Shown in pieces: positions 59,948-64,000 of a stretch of DNA of 64,000 nucleotides; positions within the stretch are counted from its first letter, which is position 1; the number at the start of each line of letters is the position of its first letter. The notes under the pieces were generated by a model that saw only the letters and a program-made list of their open reading frames with translations, made no database searches and was not told where the DNA came from. Origin of the DNA: Granulicella pectinivorans (GTDB lineage Bacteria; Acidobacteriota; Terriglobia; Terriglobales; Acidobacteriaceae); NCBI RefSeq assembly GCF_900114625.1, contig NZ_FOZL01000001.1, positions 248,001 through 312,000 on the forward strand. The letters are read 5' to 3'. The translations under genes and the position numbers were made by a program.

Positions 59948-62900
59948 TTAGAAGATGAGCTTTGCGGCGAACTGGAGCTGACGAGCTGGATACGCCGAGG
60001 TGATTGCCCCGTAGCCACCGTCGGTTCGAGTACCATCCGGTGCCTGGTAGTTCACCTGGTTCAATGCATTGAATGCTTCGGCGCGGAAGTCGAGGGTTGT
60101 GCCCTCTCTCCAAAGTCCGAATGCCTTGTGAAGGCCGAGATCCAGTTGCGAGAATCCAAGCGAGCGGGTAGCGTTGCGCGGTGCGTTTCCGAGCGGGCGG
60201 CTCGGATCGGTAGGCAAGGTTACCGAGGCCGGGTTGAGATAGCCGTTCAGAGCCGACGCCGTCTTGACCCAGTTGCTCGACGAATTGATGGGGTTTCCAA
60301 TGATGTTCGGACGTTGGGCATAGAGTGTTCCCGACGAGGCAGCACCAGCGGTCAGAGCAAATGCATCGGAAGCCAGGGCGCCCACCTTGTATCCGCCAGC
60401 CGAATAGGTGAGGTTGACGGGCAGGCCACTGGTCGCGGTATGGATGGCAGTGAACTGCCAGTTACCAACGATGGTCTGCAGGATCGAACCGGAGTTCGCG
60501 CCGAAGCGACGTCCGCGGCCGAAGGGGAGATCGTAAATGAGCGACGTCGTGTTGTTGATGGGCTGGTCGTATCCGGAGCGGCCACGATCGTAGTTTGGAT
60601 TGGTATAGGTGAGAAAGTTCGTATCGCCGTTGTTATTCTCAAGCGTTCCCGAGGCATTGTCCGTCGCGTGCGACCAGGTGAAGGCGTTCAGGAGATAGAA
60701 GCCTGAGGCATAGCGATGCTCGATCTTCGCCTGAAGCGCGTGATAGATACTGTCCCCTGCGCCAAAGGCAATCTCAATGCCGGCAAAGCTCTGCAGCGCG
60801 CGCCGCGCCTGCACCGTCTTGCAGGTGTTGACGTTGGTCAGGCACGTCGTTGGCTGGGGAGTTGCTTCGTTGTAGTCCGCCAAGGTCGGCAGGTGCTTGC
60901 CTTCGACGCCGACGTAGGCAATCTCCAACAGCGTATTGGCGCTGATCTGCTGCTGCAGCGTCAGGTGCCAGGCCTCCGCATATCCGTTCGGATCGTTCTT
61001 CGGCTGGTAGTGAGGCTGTGCGAGCAGTGGATTGAAGTTCGAGGCATCGGTGAAGCCGTTTGCGTAGCCCTGCATCGTCGTCCGGAAACAACTCGCGGGG
61101 TTCTGGTTGATGCTCGTGCATAGCGGCTGCGGGTTCGTAGCAACGAGGGGAGCACGCTGATTGACCTGCGCATCGAAGGTGAAGGGAGCGTTGTAGACCA
61201 AAAGATTTTCGCCGCCTTCGCGCACGAAGTGGGTATAGCTGATGCCATAACCGCCGCGGAGAACTGTTCCCGCCTGCGGCTCGTAGGCAAATCCAACCCG
61301 GGGTGCGAAGTTGTTCTTCTGCATGTTGACGAGAGCCCGGTTGTAGATCGATCCGGACGACGCAGTGATCAGAAGCCCCGTGGACGGCGAGGTGGCAGGA
61401 TCGAAGTTGGCAAGCTGGTTGTTTGCCTCCCACATCGGCGTGCCCAGTTCGTAACGCAGACCGATGTTAAGGGTGAGCTTATGATTGACCCGCCAGTCGT
61501 CCTGCGCGTACCACTGATGCAACCTCTGCTGGATGTTTGCGACGTGCGTGTTATTCAACTCGTAGTGGCTGCGCGCTCCAAAGAAAAAGTCCGTCAGCGC
61601 GATATCTTCGTTTACATAGGTTGCGCTTGGAGCGGGCGTAGGAGCATATTGCCCCGCGGGGGGAGTGCTGAACGCGCCAGAGTAAACGTCATTGCCGTAC
61701 TTCGGATGAAAATCGTCAACGGCGACCGCGATACGCTGATACTCATAGCCGAACTTTAGACTATGCGCACCACGCAGCAGCGAGTAGTTCACCTTCGGAT
61801 CGATAACGAAGGGATTCTGCACGTTCGGGCTCGTCGTCTGGCGGCCGAAGGTGCTGAAATTATTTACGGCCTGCGTGTTCAAGGGTCCCACGATCCTGGG
61901 GTCGGTAGGAAGGTTCGGGATACCGGCCTGCGCAAGAAGGCTAGGCTGGCCGATGAACGGAGGCGCTTTGCTTCCGTCGATCAGGCTGATGCCGATACGC
62001 GCATCGATCAACGAGTTGTTGCTAACCGCATAGGTCATGCCGAAGGCCTCTTGCTGATCGAAGATCTTGACGACGCTGTTCGAGTTGCCGCCCGCGATCC
62101 CGGGGATGTTCGGCGGATCGAAGATGTTCACGTTGCGCTCGCTGAAGCGAAAGAAGCCGGTCAGCTTCGGGGTGAAGTACCCGTCATAGCGAGCATCTCC
62201 TTTGTCATCAGCAAGCGACCCGCGTGGCAGGGAGATGTAGTTGTTCGAAGCCGCCGCCAGATTCGGCAAAGGCAAAGCTGCCATCACCAGAGTCGCCAGC
62301 GGATTGATCTGGCTGGCAGGAACCTGAGAGAAGCCCGTCGCCGGATCGACCGGATAAATCTGGCCGGTATAGGGGTTCATGACCGCCGTTTGGAAACGGC
62401 CAGCACGCTGGTTTGCATCAGGGAGCGTCGCCGTTGCCAGACTCTTGGTGACGCGCCGCTGGCCCTCATAGTCCAGGAAGAAGAACTGCTTGTTGCGAAG
62501 GAAAGGCAGTTTGAGTGGTCCGCCGAAGGTTCCACCGAACTGATTCTGCTGATAGACAGGTTTCTGGGTCTGCCCGGTCAGTGCGTTCACGGGCGGCAGA
62601 AAAGGCCCGATCGCGTTGAGGGAGGTGTTACGCACATACTCCCATGCGCTTCCGTGGAAGCTGCTCGTGCCGCTTCGGGTCGTAACATTGATGACGGCTC
62701 CGGTCACGCGACCGTATTCCGCGCTGTAGTTGCTGGTCATCACCTTGAATTCACTCAGTGCATCGGGCGAAGGTTGAATGGTCTGGTTCGAAAATCCCTG
62801 ATTGTCGGTTCCGTAGAGGTTATTGTCCAGACCATCGAGGATGAAATTGTTCAGTTCGCTCCGCTGTCCATTCACGTTGAAAGAGGAGTCACGGCTGGAG

Positions 62901-63475
62901 AGGGTTTGGTTTTCCAGGACGGATTTACGGACACCCGGTACAAGCAGCGCCAGGTCGGCGTAAGAACGGCCATTCAGCGGGAGGTTTACGATCTCCTGTC
63001 GGCCGATGACTTCGCCGCGATCGCTGGTGTCTGTCTCAAGCATTGGTTGCGCGGCGCTCACGGTAACCGTTTCGCTCACCGCGCCCAGTTCCAGATGGAC
63101 GTCGATCCTTTGGCGGGCAGCGACGGCAACCGAGAACTGCGGCACCTTCGCCGTCTTGAAACCGGCAAGTTCGGCCGTGAGGCTATAGTCTCCGGGCTTC
63201 ACCGACCCGAACTCATATTCACCCCGGCCATTTGAAACCACCCGCCGCTGACTGCCAGTGGCGACGTTGATCAGGATGACCGACGCCTTCGGTTCCAGGT
63301 TTCCGTCGCCATCCCGAACCGTGCCGAGCACGCTTCCGGAATCGAACTGGGCGAACACTGGGGAGAAGCCGAAGAGGAGCATCGCGCAGAGTGCCAGGAG
63401 GTAGAACCGCGCATGAAAAGAAAGGAGGATTTTCCGCTGAGTACGGAACAAACAGGTAGGAAGGTAACGAGCCAT
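59948..63475 (-). CDS. Oar-type TonB-dependent receptor 5
   Basis: Outer-membrane receptor of 1175 aa. Signal core FYLLALCAMLLFGFSPVFAQ after a basic N-region, carboxypeptidase-regulatory-like domain (SGSVLGTVRDGDGNLEPKAS), plug with LPLNGRSYADLALLVPGV, and a barrel ending AAKLIF. The ATG at 63475 has AAGGAG 5 nt upstream. No regulator motif of the three sugar loci was found in front of it. The flanking lipoprotein glycosidase on the same strand and the divergent regulatory-type protein at the right edge suggest a further glycan-uptake unit of unknown specificity. Confidence 0.9.
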   Translation of the reverse strand: MARYLPTCLFRTQRKILLSFHARFYLLALCAMLLFGFSPVFAQFDSGSVLGTVRDGDGNLEPKASVILINVATGSQRRVVSNGRGEYEFGSVKPGDYSLTAELAGFKTAKVPQFSVAVAARQRIDVHLELGAVSETVTVSAAQPMLETDTSDRGEVIGRQEIVNLPLNGRSYADLALLVPGVRKSVLENQTLSSRDSSFNVNGQRSELNNFILDGLDNNLYGTDNQGFSNQTIQPSPDALSEFKVMTSNYSAEYGRVTGAVINVTTRSGTSSFHGSAWEYVRNTSLNAIGPFLPPVNALTGQTQKPVYQQNQFGGTFGGPLKLPFLRNKQFFFLDYEGQRRVTKSLATATLPDANQRAGRFQTAVMNPYTGQIYPVDPATGFSQVPASQINPLATLVMAALPLPNLAAASNNYISLPRGSLADDKGDARYDGYFTPKLTGFFRFSERNVNIFDPPNIPGIAGGNSNSVVKIFDQQEAFGMTYAVSNNSLIDARIGISLIDGSKAPPFIGQPSLLAQAGIPNLPTDPRIVGPLNTQAVNNFSTFGRQTTSPNVQNPFVIDPKVNYSLLRGAHSLKFGYEYQRIAVAVDDFHPKYGNDVYSGAFSTPPAGQYAPTPAPSATYVNEDIALTDFFFGARSHYELNNTHVANIQQRLHQWYAQDDWRVNHKLTLNIGLRYELGTPMWEANNQLANFDPATSPSTGLLITASSGSIYNRALVNMQKNNFAPRVGFAYEPQAGTVLRGGYGISYTHFVREGGENLLVYNAPFTFDAQVNQRAPLVATNPQPLCTSINQNPASCFRTTMQGYANGFTDASNFNPLLAQPHYQPKNDPNGYAEAWHLTLQQQISANTLLEIAYVGVEGKHLPTLADYNEATPQPTTCLTNVNTCKTVQARRALQSFAGIEIAFGAGDSIYHALQAKIEHRYASGFYLLNAFTWSHATDNASGTLENNNGDTNFLTYTNPNYDRGRSGYDQPINNTTSLIYDLPFGRGRRFGANSGSILQTIVGNWQFTAIHTATSGLPVNLTYSAGGYKVGALASDAFALTAGAASSGTLYAQRPNIIGNPINSSSNWVKTASALNGYLNPASVTLPTDPSRPLGNAPRNATRSLGFSQLDLGLHKAFGLWREGTTLDFRAEAFNALNQVNYQAPDGTRTDGGYGAITSAYPARQLQFAAKLIF

Positions 63476-63812
63476 GGAACTCCTTGGAAGACTTCACGTA
63501 TGGAGATGGAATGCGAAACAGACCGATCTTCCAGCAATCCAGGAGCGCGCGGTAGGTGGCAACACCGGGGTACCAGCCTGTAACCAGGTAACAACAATCG
63601 AGGAAGACAAATTGCGGGGACTTAACGCTTGCCCAGACCGCAGAACCTCTGTATGTTCATCAGAGATTAAAAGACAGTCGGAGACGTCCACGCTCTGCTT
63701 TACACCGTGGAAAGGAGAAGAGACAGGCCGCGTTGACAGGATGCCGTTCACGAAACTTTCACCTGACTTCACTAGCTTGAGGACATCGGCTCTCCCCACA
63801 TAACAAGCTGAG
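63476..63812. other. Divergent intergenic region right of TonB receptor 5
   Basis: No accepted gene. A minus-strand frame covering most of it has no ribosome site or family features. Presumably holds the promoters of the receptor and of the truncated gene to the right. Confidence 0.45.
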
Positions 63813-64000
63813 ATGAAACCCTCCTTACCGTCTCTTGAGAAACGATGCATGCCTTCCCTATCGCCTGAGCGAGAACAGATCCCCCCATCAAGTTCTGCCC
63901 TGTCGGCGGATCCTCGCTGGCACCTAGCGACGAGAATCGTGAAGTCCAAGAGCTTCGTGAAGTCCCCGTTCCTCACGAACTTTCTCTTGTATGTCTGCGA
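63813..64000 (+). CDS. Truncated start of a TonB-linked family protein
   Basis: Reading plus from the ATG at 63813 gives 62 codons running off the window edge, including DPRWHLATRIVKSKSF and SPFLTNFLLYVC. This matches the N-terminal pattern of the protein at 10644-11942 (LNRILETHHFKNSKRYPVLLRFVVEEAL): a helix, an S/H-x-x-F segment, then a hydrophobic FLLYVC/LRFVVE helix. Like that gene it is divergent from an Oar-type receptor. The rest of the protein, including any membrane span, lies outside the window. The ribosome site is weak. Confidence 0.62.
   Translation, partial: MKPSLPSLEKRCMPSLSPEREQIPPSSSALSADPRWHLATRIVKSKSFVKSPFLTNFLLYVC

Noticed and set aside
63494..63976. Minus-strand 160-codon frame at the right edge
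   Set aside because: It overlaps the better-supported plus-strand start at 63813, has no family features, and would crowd the receptor promoter.

Overview
The window looks like chromosomal DNA from a soil-type Acidobacteriota, most likely Terriglobia/Acidobacteriaceae (Granulicella, Terriglobus or Edaphobacter-like). This placement is inferred. It rests on five very large Oar-type TonB-dependent receptors with an N-terminal carboxypeptidase-regulatory-like domain and no SusD partner, on LacI/GntR-controlled glycoside hydrolase clusters, and on moderately high GC. I see no transposase, integrase, phage gene, rRNA or CRISPR array.

Layout. (1) 0-5 kb: an iron-sulfur cluster (isc) operon on the minus strand, in transcription order iscR, iscS, a 37-aa membrane microprotein, an 86-aa membrane protein, iscU, iscA, hscB; then pgsA and a tRNA-Val(GAC). 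(2) 5.3-12 kb: an exported GH1 beta-glucosidase, a TonB receptor, and a divergent membrane-anchored protein of an unnamed family. (3) 12.3-26.4 kb: a mannoside locus with a LacI regulator, TonB receptor, GH38 alpha-mannosidase, sugar-porter MFS, second GH38 and a ROK sugar kinase. Copies of one palindrome (TTGG-N8-CCAA type) lie upstream of its units. (4) 26.5-39.7 kb: a second sugar locus with a 2-hydroxyacid dehydrogenase, HpcH/HpaI aldolase, Tat-exported hydrolase-like protein, TonB receptor, GntR/FCD regulator, MFS, DHDPS-family aldolase and a fucose-isomerase-like protein. A TGTCGACA/TGTCTACA palindrome overlaps or abuts the -35 box of four promoters. (5) 40-56.3 kb: an L-fucose locus with a TPR protein, TonB receptor, RraA-like protein, two-part UxaA-type dehydratase, SDR, FucP transporter, two GH29 alpha-L-fucosidases, LacI regulator, Zn-alcohol dehydrogenase and aldo/keto reductase. 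It carries its own motif (TTTACGAAAGCGCTAAAG type). (6) 56.6-64 kb: a lipoprotein glycosidase with MBG-like repeats, the fifth TonB receptor, and at the right edge the start of a second member of the unnamed family of region 2.

How they work together. Each locus appears to be a self-contained glycan scavenging module: secreted exo-glycosidases release mannose, fucose, glucose or an unidentified acidic sugar, a TonB receptor imports larger pieces through the outer membrane, an MFS carrier takes up the monosaccharide, and cytoplasmic enzymes degrade it under one local repressor with a recognisable operator. Together the alpha-mannosidases, alpha-fucosidases and beta-glucosidase fit fucosylated and mannosylated plant, fungal or glycoprotein glycans. 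The fucose route appears oxidative and non-phosphorylating (no fucose kinase or fuculose-1-phosphate aldolase is visible). Its dehydratase is of the altronate-dehydratase (UxaA) type rather than the usual enolase-superfamily fuconate dehydratase.
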